In this document: one piece after another, positions 33,302-41,973 of the stretch
Layout: each line of letters begins with the position of its first letter
How positions within the stretch are numbered: the first letter of the stretch is position 1
From: Microbacterium hibisci
Lineage (GTDB): Bacteria > Actinomycetota > Actinomycetes > Actinomycetales > Microbacteriaceae
Assembly (NCBI RefSeq): GCF_015278255.1
Contig: NZ_JADIJC010000002.1
Coordinates: 519,601-583,600 of the forward strand
Reading direction: 5' to 3'
Length of the DNA: 64,000 nt
Program-made: the position numbers and the translations under genes
Notes under the pieces: generated by a model
Told to the model about the DNA's origin: nothing
The model's input: the letters and a program-made list of their open reading frames with translations, nothing else
Databases searched by the model: none

Positions 33302-35158
33302 GTGAGCGAGGTCACGTCGCGCCCGATCACGATGGCGCAGGTCGCACAGCACGCCGGGGTTTCGCAGGCGTCGGTGTCGCGCGTCCTCAACGGGGTCGCC
33401 ACCGTCGACCCGGCCATCGTCGCGAAGGTGAATCGCGCCGTCGCCGCGCTGAACTACTCGCCCAGCGAGGCGGCACGCAGCCTGGTCCGGGGGAGCAGCC
33501 ACACGATCGCGCTCCTCGTTCCCGACCTCGAGAACCCGATGTTCCAGGGCGTGCTGAAGGGGCTCACCGTCGCCGCCGCGCGCGACGGCTACCGGGTGCT
33601 CGTCGCCGACAGCGCGGAAGCAGTCGGCGTGGAGGCCGACATCGCGAGCGAGGCCCGCAGCAAGTGCGACGCGCTCGTGCTGGTGTCGCCGCGCATGCCC
33701 GACGCCGAGCTGCGGGACCTGATCCAGCGCACCACGCCGGTCGTGGTGGTGAACCGCCGCGTCGACGACACCGCCGCGGCCCAGCTGTCGGTCGACTACG
33801 CCACCGCGGTCAAGGAGCTGGGCGTGCACCTGCGCGGCTTCGGCCATCGCCGCATCGCGTACGTGGCCGGCCCGCCGCTCAGCTTCGCCAACGACCAGCG
33901 GGCACAAGGACTCGGCGAACTCGGCCGCGAGTACCCCGACCTCGAGTTCCTCACCATTCCGGCCGGATCGAGCATGGAGGCCGGCTACGACGCCGCAGAC
34001 GCCGTGCTCGAGACCGGGGCCACGGCCGCGATCGCCTTCAACGACCTCGTCGCCCTCGGCCTGATGTCGCGCCTGCGCGAAGTCGGCGTCGAGGTGCCCG
34101 AACAACTCTCCATCGTCGGGATCGACGACATCCCGCAGTCTCGTTTCGCCGCCCCTCCGCTGACGACCATGTCGGTCCCGCGGATCGAGATCGGGCGGCA
34201 GGCTTGGAATCGCATGCGTCAAGCGCTGGACGGCGAGAGCGCCGACCACCCCCTCTTCTATCGTCCCGTCCTCGTCCCGCGCCGCAGCTCGGGACCGGCC
34301 TCGCACGCGAGTGGCTGGGTGGGTCCGGCCCGTCCCGTGCTCCGGCTGGGCTCGACCGTGGTGGCCCAGTACGAGGAGGGTGCGAACGTCGACTCGGTGC
34401 TGTCGCCACGGCCGTACCTCGACGCCGTGATCTCGCGGACCGGCACGCCGCTCACCGTCACCGAGCCGACCGACCACCCCCACCACCTCGGCGTCAGCCT
34501 CGCCATCGCCGACGTCAACGGCACCTCGTACTGGGGTGGTCGCACGTACGTGCGCGGCGAGGGCTCGATCATGGTCCCCAATCACGGCCGGCAGCGGCGG
34601 GATCGCCTCCACATCGACGGCCACTCCCTCGACGAGCGGCTCAGCTGGGTCGACGAACGCGGCACGACGCAGCTGGTCGAGGTGCGCGAACTGCGCTCCG
34701 CGGAGCTCGCGAACGGGTGGGCGCTGCGGTGGCGCAGCCACCTCAAGGCCACGCTCGACGCCATCACCTTCGGCTCGCCCGCGACCAACGGTCGCGAGGG
34801 CGCCGGCTACGGCGGCATCTTCTGGCGGTTCGCGCCCGAGATCGCGCGGGTGTTCAGCCCGGCGGGCGACACCGAGCGCGAGGTGCACGGCGCGGTGACG
34901 CCGTGGTTGGCGTTCACCTTCCCCGAGCGCGGCACGTCGGTCATCCTGACGCAGGGCGACGACGCGCTGCCGTGGTTCGTCCGCTTCGCGGAGTATCTCG
35001 GCGCGGGACCGTCGGTGGCGTGGGATGAACCGCGCACCATCCCGGAGGGCGGCGAGCTCGGTCTCGAGCTGACGGCCTTCGTCCTCGACGAAGAGCTTCC
35101 CGACGCCGCTGCCGTCGAAGCGGCGCTCCCGTCGCTGCGCGCCGAGGCGAGCCTGTGA
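33302..35158 (+). CDS. LacI-family regulator fused to a PmoA-like (DUF6807) domain
   Basis: 618 residues, nearly twice a normal LacI. Residues 1-60 are the HTH (ITMAQVAQHAGVSQASVSRV) and about 65-335 the ligand-binding core (IALLVPDLENPMFQGVLKGL to VPRIEIGRQAWNRM). From about 345 comes a DUF6807/PmoA-like domain: RPYLDAVISRTGTPLTVTEP, DHPHHLGVSLAIADVNGTSY and GAGYGGIFWRFAPE. The LacI part probably senses the sugar of the upstream operon and binds the 29541 palindrome; the role of the second domain is unknown. AGGAGG precedes the GTG start. Confidence 0.85.
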   Translation: MSEVTSRPITMAQVAQHAGVSQASVSRVLNGVATVDPAIVAKVNRAVAALNYSPSEAARSLVRGSSHTIALLVPDLENPMFQGVLKGLTVAAARDGYRVLVADSAEAVGVEADIASEARSKCDALVLVSPRMPDAELRDLIQRTTPVVVVNRRVDDTAAAQLSVDYATAVKELGVHLRGFGHRRIAYVAGPPLSFANDQRAQGLGELGREYPDLEFLTIPAGSSMEAGYDAADAVLETGATAAIAFNDLVALGLMSRLREVGVEVPEQLSIVGIDDIPQSRFAAPPLTTMSVPRIEIGRQAWNRMRQALDGESADHPLFYRPVLVPRRSSGPASHASGWVGPARPVLRLGSTVVAQYEEGANVDSVLSPRPYLDAVISRTGTPLTVTEPTDHPHHLGVSLAIADVNGTSYWGGRTYVRGEGSIMVPNHGRQRRDRLHIDGHSLDERLSWVDERGTTQLVEVRELRSAELANGWALRWRSHLKATLDAITFGSPATNGREGAGYGGIFWRFAPEIARVFSPAGDTEREVHGAVTPWLAFTFPERGTSVILTQGDDALPWFVRFAEYLGAGPSVAWDEPRTIPEGGELGLELTAFVLDEELPDAAAVEAALPSLRAEASL

Positions 35159-35457
35159 CCCACGGCTCCGCGTCGGCGTGGCCGGCGTCACGGCCGCAGC
35201 CATTCGATGCGTTGCTCCGGCGCGCCGCCGATCTCGAACTCGTCGCCGTCGCCGACCCCCCGGGGCGGCGGCGACGTTCCCTCCTCCACGCACGTCTTCG
35301 CCGACGCGGCCGCCATGTCGACGCGGGCGGTCCCGGCATCGTGGTGCTGAGCACGCCCATCCCGACCCACACCGGTCTCACGCGGCTCGCGCCGGCGCGG
35401 GGCGTCGAGCGCGTCGCCTGGGATGCCCGGACGGTCCGAGACCTCGGCGCGCTCTGA
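35155..35457 (+). pseudogene. Decayed Gfo/Idh/MocA dehydrogenase fragment
   Basis: Pieces of one dehydrogenase N terminus appear in three frames: RLRVGVAGVTAA (from about 35165), then DALLRRAADLELVAVADPP (from about 35202), then THVFADAAAM (from about 35291), then GIVVLSTPIPTHTGL (from about 35338). After that similarity ends and the frame stops at 35457. This requires several frameshifts and loss of two thirds of the gene. It overlaps the LacI-DUF6807 stop. DUF6807 genes are often paired with such dehydrogenases, so a former operon partner is likely. Confidence 0.75.
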
Positions 35458-35466
35458 CACGCAGCG

Positions 35467-36516
35467 TCAGGGCGAGCCCAGCCTGCCGACCCCGATGACC
35501 GCGGACGCGTCGTCGTCCACCGGCGCGGTGGAGTTGCGCACCACGAGCGGCGACGACTCGTAGAGCCGGTGCGTCGACGCGCCGGGATCGTCGAGCTGCC
35601 ACATGAGCAGCTGCACCGCCGCGCGCCCCTGCTGGTGCGGGCGCTGCTGCAGCGTCGTCAGCGAGAACATGTCGGCATAGGAGTGGTCGTCGATGCCGAC
35701 GACGCTCAGCCGTTCGGGCACGCGGATCCCGAGACGCCGCGCCGCGATGATGGCGCCGACCGCCACCTCGTCGCATACGCCGATGATCCCGGTGGGGCGG
35801 GTGCGGCGGTCGCCGAGAAGGTCCACGGCTGCGGCGTACCCTCCCGGCAGCGTCACCTCGGAGGGGAGATGCCGAGCGGATGCCTCGATCCCGGCCTCGC
35901 GCATCGCCGCGAGGTATCCGTCCAGCCGGCGACCGTCGCTGAAGCTCGTGTGGCGGCCGTCGGGATCGCCGCCCAGGAAGACGATCTCGCGATGCCCGAG
36001 TCCGATCAGGTGGTCGGTCGCGATCCGGGCGGCCGCTCCGTCGTCGATCGAGACGGCGTTGGTGCCGATGTCGTAGCCGCCCACCGCCACGACGGGCTTC
36101 CCGAACGCGACCAGTCGCTCCAGCTCGCGGGCGTTGGGTTCGATCCCCACCGCGATGAGCCCGTCGAATCTCTTCCGCGCGAGGAAGTGCTCGAACATCT
36201 CGCGACGAGCAGCGGACTCGGGGCGCGCGCCGTAGAGGGCCAGGTCGTAGCGGCGCTCGAGGAGGGCGTCCTGGATCCCCTCGAGCACCTGGGTGAAGAA
36301 CCAGCGGTCGAGCGAAGGCATCACGACGCCGACGGTCTGAGTGCGGCCGGTCACCAGACTGACCGCGGACGTCGTCGGGACGTAGCCCAGCGAGGCGGCG
36401 GCATCCCTCACGCGCGTCCGCGTCGCCTCGGAGACGTACCCGGCTCCCGTGAGCGCCCGCGAAGCCGTCGATTTCGAGACGCCTGCCAGCCGGGCGACGT
36501 CGGCGATGCCCGCCAT
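35467..36516 (-). CDS. LacI-family transcriptional repressor
   Basis: 349 residues. HTH at the N terminus (IADVARLAGVSKSTASRALT), hinge and ligand core (VGVVMPSLDRWFFTQVLEGI, GIIGVCDEVAVGAII, SVVGIDDHSYADMF). Start 36516 follows GAGGAGG. Two perfect or near-perfect LacI-type palindromes, one before this gene (36560-36575) and one after the promoter of the divergent transporter operon (36684-36695), suggest it represses both itself and the transporter. Confidence 0.94.
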   Translation of the reverse strand: MAGIADVARLAGVSKSTASRALTGAGYVSEATRTRVRDAAASLGYVPTTSAVSLVTGRTQTVGVVMPSLDRWFFTQVLEGIQDALLERRYDLALYGARPESAARREMFEHFLARKRFDGLIAVGIEPNARELERLVAFGKPVVAVGGYDIGTNAVSIDDGAAARIATDHLIGLGHREIVFLGGDPDGRHTSFSDGRRLDGYLAAMREAGIEASARHLPSEVTLPGGYAAAVDLLGDRRTRPTGIIGVCDEVAVGAIIAARRLGIRVPERLSVVGIDDHSYADMFSLTTLQQRPHQQGRAAVQLLMWQLDDPGASTHRLYESSPLVVRNSTAPVDDDASAVIGVGRLGSP

Positions 36517-36559
36517 CGGGTCCTCCTCGTGCCCGGCGACCTCGCCGTCGCCCGGAAAT

Positions 36560-36575
36560 CTGGAACCGGTTCCAG
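36560..36575. promoter_or_regulatory. LacI-type operator upstream of the lacI-family gene
   Basis: CTGGAACCGGTTCCAG is a perfect 16-bp palindrome, 44 nt upstream of the repressor start. On the minus strand CACAAT (36581-36586) lies just before it and may be the -10 box, so binding would block the repressor's own promoter. Confidence 0.85.
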
Positions 36576-36648
36576 CGCTCATTGTGCCGTGAACGCGGTC
36601 CGCGCACCACCCCGCTTCGGGCGTTTACCGAGTTGTGACCCTCGGTCA

Positions 36649-36695
36649 TTGTGCGGCCTGGCGGCATCCCCTACCGTGGGCATGGAATCGGTTCC
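36649..36695 (+). promoter_or_regulatory. Promoter and LacI-type operator of the second MalEFG operon
   Basis: TTGTGC (36649-36654), a 17-bp spacer and TACCGT (36672-36677) form a good promoter. The near-palindrome TGGAATCGGTTCCC (core GGAATCGGTTCC at 36684-36695) starts seven nt after the -10 box. It matches the core of the operator at 36560-36575 except for one base. Confidence 0.8.
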
Positions 36696-36755
36696 CGAAG
36701 TTCGCACGCGGTCCGGGAACAGCAGTCGGTCCGCGGAGCTCAAAGAGGAGGACGC

Positions 36756-38096
36756 ATGAAGACATCGACACGAGGCCGCGTCATCGCGGCTGTCGCCCTG
36801 GCCGGAACGACGGGCCTGGTGCTCGTCGGATGCACGGGCGGACCGGGCGTCGACGACGGCGGCGGCGGCGGCGAGGAGGGTGGCGAGAACGTCGTCACCG
36901 TCTACGGCACGATCGTCGCTCCCGAGCAGGAGCTGCTCGAGGAGTCCTGGGCCGACTGGGAGGAAGAGAACGACATCGACATCCAGTACGAGGGGTCGAA
37001 GGAGTTCGAGGCGCAGATCGCTGTTCGCGCGCAGGGCGGCACGCCGCCCGACCTCGCGATCTTCCCGCAGCCGGGTCTCATGGCCGACATGGCCAGCCGC
37101 GACCTGATCCTGCCTGCCCCGCAGGGCGTCGCCGACAACGTGGCGGAGTACTGGAGTGAGGACTGGGCCGGCTACGGCACCGTCGACGGCACGCTGTACG
37201 GCGCGCCGCTGATGGCCAGCGTGAAGGGGTGGGTCTGGTACTCGCCGTCGCAGTTCGCCGAACACGGCTGGGAGGTCCCGACCGACTGGCAGGGCGTGCT
37301 CGACCTGACCGCGCAGGCCCAGGCCGACCTCGGGACCGCACCGTGGTGCATCGGCTTCCAGTCCGATGCCGCGACGGGCTGGCCCGGCACCGACTGGGTC
37401 GAAGACATCGTGCTGCGCCAATCCGGCACCGAGGTCTACGACCAGTGGATCGCCAACGAGATCCCCTTCACCGACCCGCAGATCAAGTCGGCGTTCGAGG
37501 AGTTCGGCAAGATCGCCCTCAACGGCGAGTACGTCAACGCGGGCTTCGGCGGTATCGACACGATTCCGACGACCCCGTTCGGCACCGACCCGGCGGCTGC
37601 GATGGCCGACGGATCGTGCGCCCTGCACCACCAGGCGTCGTTCTTCGACGGCTTCCTGGTCGACGCCGGCGCTGAGGTCGGAGAGGACGGCGACATCTGG
37701 GCCTTCCTCCTCCCGCCGTACGAGGCCGGCGGCGAGTCCGCGGGCGACGTGGTGACCGGCGGCGGCGAGATCGTCGCGGCGTTCAGCGACGACGAGGCGA
37801 CCGTGAAGGTGCAGGAGTTCCTCTCGAGCCCCGAGTGGGCGAACAACCGGGTCAGCCTCGGCGGCGTCATCAGCGCCAACAAGGGTCTCGACCCCGAGAG
37901 CGCGTCCAGCCCCATCCTGCAGGAGGCCATCGCGATCCTGCAGAGCGAAGACACCACGTTCCGCTTCGACGCATCCGACCTGATGCCGGGTGCGGTCGGC
38001 GCGGGCACGTTCTTCAAGGGGATGGTCGACTATGTGAACGGCACTCCGCTCGACACGGTGCTGGAGCAGATCGAGTCCGGCTGGCCGGCGGAGTAA
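36756..38096 (+). CDS. Carbohydrate ABC transporter substrate-binding lipoprotein (AglE-like)
   Basis: 446 residues. Lipobox VGC with Cys near residue 26, then a Gly/Glu linker. MalE-type fold: VTVYGTIVAPEQELLEESWA, AVRAQGGTPPDLAIFPQPG and DGTLYGAPLMASVKGWVWYS. The overall pattern, and the long first permease downstream, resemble the alpha-glucoside AglEFG group; this is a family-level inference. AGAGGAGG precedes ATG 36756. It is the first gene after the LacI-controlled promoter, with a hairpin (38116-38143) separating it from the permeases. Confidence 0.92.
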   Translation: MKTSTRGRVIAAVALAGTTGLVLVGCTGGPGVDDGGGGGEEGGENVVTVYGTIVAPEQELLEESWADWEEENDIDIQYEGSKEFEAQIAVRAQGGTPPDLAIFPQPGLMADMASRDLILPAPQGVADNVAEYWSEDWAGYGTVDGTLYGAPLMASVKGWVWYSPSQFAEHGWEVPTDWQGVLDLTAQAQADLGTAPWCIGFQSDAATGWPGTDWVEDIVLRQSGTEVYDQWIANEIPFTDPQIKSAFEEFGKIALNGEYVNAGFGGIDTIPTTPFGTDPAAAMADGSCALHHQASFFDGFLVDAGAEVGEDGDIWAFLLPPYEAGGESAGDVVTGGGEIVAAFSDDEATVKVQEFLSSPEWANNRVSLGGVISANKGLDPESASSPILQEAIAILQSEDTTFRFDASDLMPGAVGAGTFFKGMVDYVNGTPLDTVLEQIESGWPAE

Positions 38097-38115
38097 CGCC
38101 CGCCCGCTTCTGAAC

Positions 38116-38143
38116 GGGGCCGCCGCCGCACGGCGGCGGCCCC
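38116..38143 (+). terminator. Intra-operon hairpin between binding protein and permease genes
   Basis: GGGGCCGCCGCC (38116-38127) pairs perfectly with GGCGGCGGCCCC (38132-38143) around GCAC, followed by TTCTCCC. Probably a partial terminator favouring expression of the binding protein, as at 6712-6746. Confidence 0.75.
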
Positions 38144-38195
38144 TTCTCCCTCCCGCTGCACACGTCAGCGCCGACGTCGCACCCGAAAGGTACCC

Positions 38196-39329
38196 ATGTC
38201 CGCCTTCCTGAGATGGGTGAGCACGCTCAACCCGTGGCTGGAGATCCTCGTCATCGTCGGGGTGTTCCTGCTCGTGGTCGCGCTCATCCTGTTCTTCGTC
38301 GAGATCGCCACTCGCCCCGGTCGCATGTACACGTACATCCGGCTGGCGGCGTGCGTGGCATTTCCCGCCCTCTTCCTCTGGTTCCTGCAGTCGTATCAGT
38401 GGGCCATCGCCGCCGCGGCGGTGCTGGGCCTGCTCTTCTTCTTCCTCGACAAGCGGGCCAGGGGCGGCGAGGGGTCGCTCTTCCAGCTGTTCGGCTTCCT
38501 GACGCCGGCGATCCTGCTGCTGCTGGTCGGCCTGATCGTGCCGACGATCCAGACGATGTTCCAGGCCTTCATGAACTCCCGCGGCACCGCGTTCGTCGGG
38601 TGGGACAACTTCGTCTGGATCTTCTCGCAGGAGCAGAACGTCCGGGTCATCGTGAACACGATCGTGTGGGTGCTGATCGCGCCGGCGGTGTCGACGATCG
38701 CCGGCCTCGCGTACGCGTACTTCATCGACAAGACCCGCGGCGAGCGGTACTACAAGATCCTCGTCTTCATGCCGATGGCGATCTCGTTCGTGGGCGCCTC
38801 GATCATCTGGCGCTTCATGTACACCGCGCGGCCCGCCGATCAGGAGCAGATCGGCTTCCTCAACCAGGTGATCGTGTGGTTCGGCGGCACGCCCGTGAAC
38901 TTCCTCGCGGTCGAGCCCTGGAACACGCTGTTCCTGATCGTCGTCCTCATCTGGATCCAGACCGGTTTCGCGATGGTGATCCTGTCCGCCGCCATCAAGG
39001 GCGTGCCCACCGAGCAGATCGAGGCGGCGGAGCTCGACGGCACCAACGGCTGGCAGCGCTTCATCAACGTCATCGTCCCGGGCATCCGGCCCGCGCTCAT
39101 CGTGGTCCTGACCACGATCTCGATCGCCTCGCTGAAGGTGTTCGACATCGTGCGCACGATGACCGGCGGCAACAACAACACCTCGGTCATCGCGAACGAG
39201 ATGTACACCCAGTTCCGCAGCTTCGAAGCAGGGCGCTCGGCCGCCTTCGCGGTGATCCTGTTCGTGCTGGTGCTGCCGATCGTGATCTACAACGCGATCC
39301 AGCTCAAGAAGCAGAGGGAGGTGCGGTGA
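38196..39329 (+). CDS. Carbohydrate ABC transporter permease (AglF/MalF type)
   Basis: 377 residues, about 70 more than the usual MalF-like protein. Two or three extra N-terminal membrane segments (WLEILVIVGVFLLVVALILF and LAACVAFPALFLWFLQSYQW) precede the core that starts FGFLTPAILLLLVGLIVPTI. EAA loop: PTEQIEAAELDGTNGWQRFI. The added segments are a known feature of the AglF-like branch. The stop overlaps the next start (GTGATG). Confidence 0.93.
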   Translation: MSAFLRWVSTLNPWLEILVIVGVFLLVVALILFFVEIATRPGRMYTYIRLAACVAFPALFLWFLQSYQWAIAAAAVLGLLFFFLDKRARGGEGSLFQLFGFLTPAILLLLVGLIVPTIQTMFQAFMNSRGTAFVGWDNFVWIFSQEQNVRVIVNTIVWVLIAPAVSTIAGLAYAYFIDKTRGERYYKILVFMPMAISFVGASIIWRFMYTARPADQEQIGFLNQVIVWFGGTPVNFLAVEPWNTLFLIVVLIWIQTGFAMVILSAAIKGVPTEQIEAAELDGTNGWQRFINVIVPGIRPALIVVLTTISIASLKVFDIVRTMTGGNNNTSVIANEMYTQFRSFEAGRSAAFAVILFVLVLPIVIYNAIQLKKQREVR

Positions 39330-40300
39330 TGAGCGCGGTGATGCCGGTCGATCTGCCGATCGACGAAGAGGGCAAGAAGGAGCTCGCACGCGGAGCCCGC
39401 AGAGCCGATCGCGACATGTTCGGCAAGACCAAGCGCCGGCTGACGTCGCGCTGGGCGACGCTCGCCGCGCTGATCATCGCGATCCTCTGGACGATCCCCA
39501 CCTTCGGCCTGCTGATCAGCTCGTTCCGTCCGCGGGAGCTCATCCAGACCACGGGCTGGTGGACCGTCTTCGAGAACTGGGGCTGGACGCTCGAGAACTA
39601 CGCGACGGCGCTCCAGGCGGGCAACAGCCAGCTCACGATGGCGCAGGCGTTCGTCAACTCGTTCGCGATCACGATCCCGGCCACGATCATCCCGATCTCG
39701 ATCGCGCTGCTCGCGGCCTACGCGTTCGCGTGGATGGACTTCCGGGGCAAGAACATCCTGTTCATCCTGGTGTTCGCCCTGCAGATCGTCCCGATCCAGA
39801 TGGCGCTGATCCCGCTGCTGCAGCTGTTCTCGCGCGGCACGATCTTCGGCATCCCGGTGATCCAGGCCATCGGCTCGGCCGGCTACGCGCAGGTGTGGAT
39901 CGCCCACACGATCTTCGCGCTGCCGCTGGCGATCTTCCTGCTGCATAACTTCGTGTCGGAGATCCCGGGTGAGGTGATCGAGGCGGCGCGGGTCGACGGC
40001 GCGGGTCACGGGCAGATCTTCTTCCGGATCATCCTGCCGCTCACGATGCCGGCGATCGCGTCGGTGGCGATCTTCCAGTTCCTGTGGGTGTGGAACGACC
40101 TGCTGGTCGCCCTCATCTTCGCCGACGGCAATGTGGCGCCGATCACGAAACTCCTCGCCGAGATGACCGGAAACCGCGGTCAGGACTGGTTCCTGCTCAC
40201 GGCGGGCGCGTTCATCGCCCTCGTGGTGCCGCTGGTCGTGTTCCTGTCGCTGCAGCGGTTCTTCGTCCGCGGACTCCTCGCGGGCAGCACGAAGGGCTGA
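39329..40300 (+). CDS. Carbohydrate ABC transporter permease (AglG/MalG type)
   Basis: 323 residues: a polar N terminus of about 40 residues, then six spans including LAALIIAILWTIPTFGLLIS. EAA loop: PGEVIEAARVDGAGHGQIFF. AGGGAGG precedes the start; GTG 39326 directly before ATG 39329 is an alternative. Last transporter gene; no ATPase is encoded here, implying a shared ATPase. A 17-bp hairpin follows. Confidence 0.93.
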   Translation: MSAVMPVDLPIDEEGKKELARGARRADRDMFGKTKRRLTSRWATLAALIIAILWTIPTFGLLISSFRPRELIQTTGWWTVFENWGWTLENYATALQAGNSQLTMAQAFVNSFAITIPATIIPISIALLAAYAFAWMDFRGKNILFILVFALQIVPIQMALIPLLQLFSRGTIFGIPVIQAIGSAGYAQVWIAHTIFALPLAIFLLHNFVSEIPGEVIEAARVDGAGHGQIFFRIILPLTMPAIASVAIFQFLWVWNDLLVALIFADGNVAPITKLLAEMTGNRGQDWFLLTAGAFIALVVPLVVFLSLQRFFVRGLLAGSTKG

Positions 40301-40312
40301 AAGACCGAGTAG

Positions 40313-40362
40313 TGACGGATGCCGCGGGCGGGCGCTTCGGCGCCGGCCCGCGGCATCCGTCA
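40313..40362 (+). terminator. Terminator-like GGATGCCGCGGGC inverted repeat
   Basis: TGACGGATGCCGCGGGC (40313-40329) pairs perfectly with its complement at 40346-40362 over 17 bp, with a loop that can itself fold (GGCGC/GCGCC). It lies 12 nt after the permease stop and probably ends the operon. It is also the longest GGATGCCGC repeat in the window. Confidence 0.75.
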
Positions 40363-40417
40363 TCCCTGCGCGTGCCGAGGGGCGGCGCTGGCCCGCAGGC
40401 GTCCGCGGACGGGCGCG

Positions 40418-41092
40418 TCAGGCGGCGCAGCCGAGGCGGTCCTGGATGGAGCGCATCGCGTCAATCTCGGCCGTCTGCCCGTTCTTGATCGCCTCGGCGA
40501 CCTCGAGGGCGCGCCCGTCGCTGCCGAGTTCGAGCAGCGCCTCGGCCATCGGGATGGCGCCCTCGTGGTGGCGGATCATGAGGGTGAGGAACCGGCAGTC
40601 GGCCTCCTGGCCCGTGGCGGCCTCGAGCGCTGCGATCTCGTCCGCCGAGGCCATGCCCATCGCGGCGTGCGCTTCTTCGTCGCTCATCGGCTCCGAGGAG
40701 GTGGCGCCGTGCGCGTGGCCGGCCTCGGAGGCCTCCATCCACTGCATCATGGGACCGCCGGCCTGGGGGAGTCCCCATTGCACGAGCCAGTCGTACATCT
40801 GACCGCGCTGGCCGGCCTGCCCGGTGGCGATGTCGTAGGCGAGGATCCGCAGCTCGCTGTCGTCGGTCTTGCGGTAGATCTCCATCGCCATCTCGATGGC
40901 CTGCGCGTGATGCACCTGCATGTCGCGCGAGAACCCGGCCTCGGGCGAGCTCGTCCCGGGAGTGGCCGCGCCGCCCTGTGTGCCGAACGTCGAGAAGCGT
41001 CCCACCGCGAAGGCGAGGCCGGCGATGAGGATGAGTGCGACGGTGACGACGAACCACCGCCGGGAGCCTCCCGCCGATGGCTCGTCCGTCAT
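40418..41092 (-). CDS. DUF305 family membrane-anchored protein
   Basis: 224 residues. One N-terminal membrane anchor (WFVVTVALILIAGLAFAVGR), then an extracytoplasmic helical DUF305 domain, ferritin-like, with two His-rich motifs, MQVHHAQAIEMAM and IRHHEGAIPMAEALLEL. The middle also has HAHGATSSEP and several Met residues, which fits suggested metal (copper) binding but does not prove it. It starts seven nt after the DUF3105 gene, forming a two-gene operon. Confidence 0.88.
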   Translation of the reverse strand: MTDEPSAGGSRRWFVVTVALILIAGLAFAVGRFSTFGTQGGAATPGTSSPEAGFSRDMQVHHAQAIEMAMEIYRKTDDSELRILAYDIATGQAGQRGQMYDWLVQWGLPQAGGPMMQWMEASEAGHAHGATSSEPMSDEEAHAAMGMASADEIAALEAATGQEADCRFLTLMIRHHEGAIPMAEALLELGSDGRALEVAEAIKNGQTAEIDAMRSIQDRLGCAA

Positions 41093-41099
41093 GTCGGGC

Positions 41100-41810
41100 C
41101 TACTTCTTGCCGGGAGCTTCGAACGCGCCGGTGCAGGCCGCGCCCGGCTCGGGGGCGTTGGTGCTGTTCCAGTACGCCTGGATGAACTCCGCGATCCGTT
41201 GGTCGTCGGCGGAGTCGACCTTCAGCTGGGCGTTCCACGCGCTGACGGCGATCGGGGTGTCCATGTCGGGGTACGGCGTGAGCAGCGTGTACGTGGACGG
41301 GAGCTCGTCTTCGAGGGCCGCGATGTCTTCGTCGGTCACCTGGGCCGGGTCGTACGTGATCCACACGGCGCCGTGCTCGAGGGAGTGCACCGCATTCTCG
41401 TTGGGCACCGGCTCGGTGTAGACGCCGCAGTTCAGCCAGGCAGCGTTGTGGTCGCCGCCGGCCGGGGGCGTCTGCGGGTAGTCCACCGCGGTGTCGACGT
41501 GGTTGGCGGTGTTGGTGAAGGTCTCGACGCCCTCGATACCGCTGCCGTCGCCGTCTCCGCGGGCGTAGCTCGGCGCGGGCGCCGGCGCGAAGACGATGGA
41601 GGCGACGATGGCCCCCACCACGAGCACCGCGGCGGTCGAGCCGACGATCCACCACACCAGCTTGCTGCGCCGGCGCTTGGCGAGCTGCTTCTGGTACTCG
41701 GCCAGCTTCTCCTGGCGCTTCTGCTCGCGCTGCTGCTTGACAGTGAGGTCGATCTTCGCCTGAGTCGCGGGGTTGCCGCTCTTGCGCTTGTCGTCGGAGG
41801 TCGGGGTCAT
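41100..41810 (-). CDS. DUF3105 family membrane-anchored protein
   Basis: 236 residues. A basic, coiled cytoplasmic N terminus (LTVKQQREQKRQEKLAEYQK), one span (LVWWIVGSTAAVLVVGAIVA) and an extracytoplasmic DUF3105 domain: DYPQTPPAGGDHNAAWLNCG, VYTEPVPNENAVHSLEHGAV and SAWNAQLKVDSADDQRIAEF. The conserved Cys and His residues suggest metal or redox function, unproven. DUF3105-DUF305 pairs are common in actinobacteria. Confidence 0.88.
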   Translation of the reverse strand: MTPTSDDKRKSGNPATQAKIDLTVKQQREQKRQEKLAEYQKQLAKRRRSKLVWWIVGSTAAVLVVGAIVASIVFAPAPAPSYARGDGDGSGIEGVETFTNTANHVDTAVDYPQTPPAGGDHNAAWLNCGVYTEPVPNENAVHSLEHGAVWITYDPAQVTDEDIAALEDELPSTYTLLTPYPDMDTPIAVSAWNAQLKVDSADDQRIAEFIQAYWNSTNAPEPGAACTGAFEAPGKK

Positions 41811-41973
41811 GCTCGTGATCTCTGCCGTTCTTGAACAGGGGTCTGGGCGCCCGGCGCGTGCCGCGGAAAGCGGGTGGCGGGTTGCCCTCATCCTATGCGA
41901 GCGCATGTGTCCCGGCCCTGGGAAGGCGCCGACAGCGGCGGGCGCCTGCCAGCGGTGCCTGCTGGGAAGGCGC

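Noticed and set aside
32285-35293. A 1002-codon open frame on the minus strand over the LacI-DUF6807 gene
   Set aside because: Arg/Gly/His-rich low-complexity translation mirroring the plus-strand gene; no start signal; the plus-strand product has clear domains.
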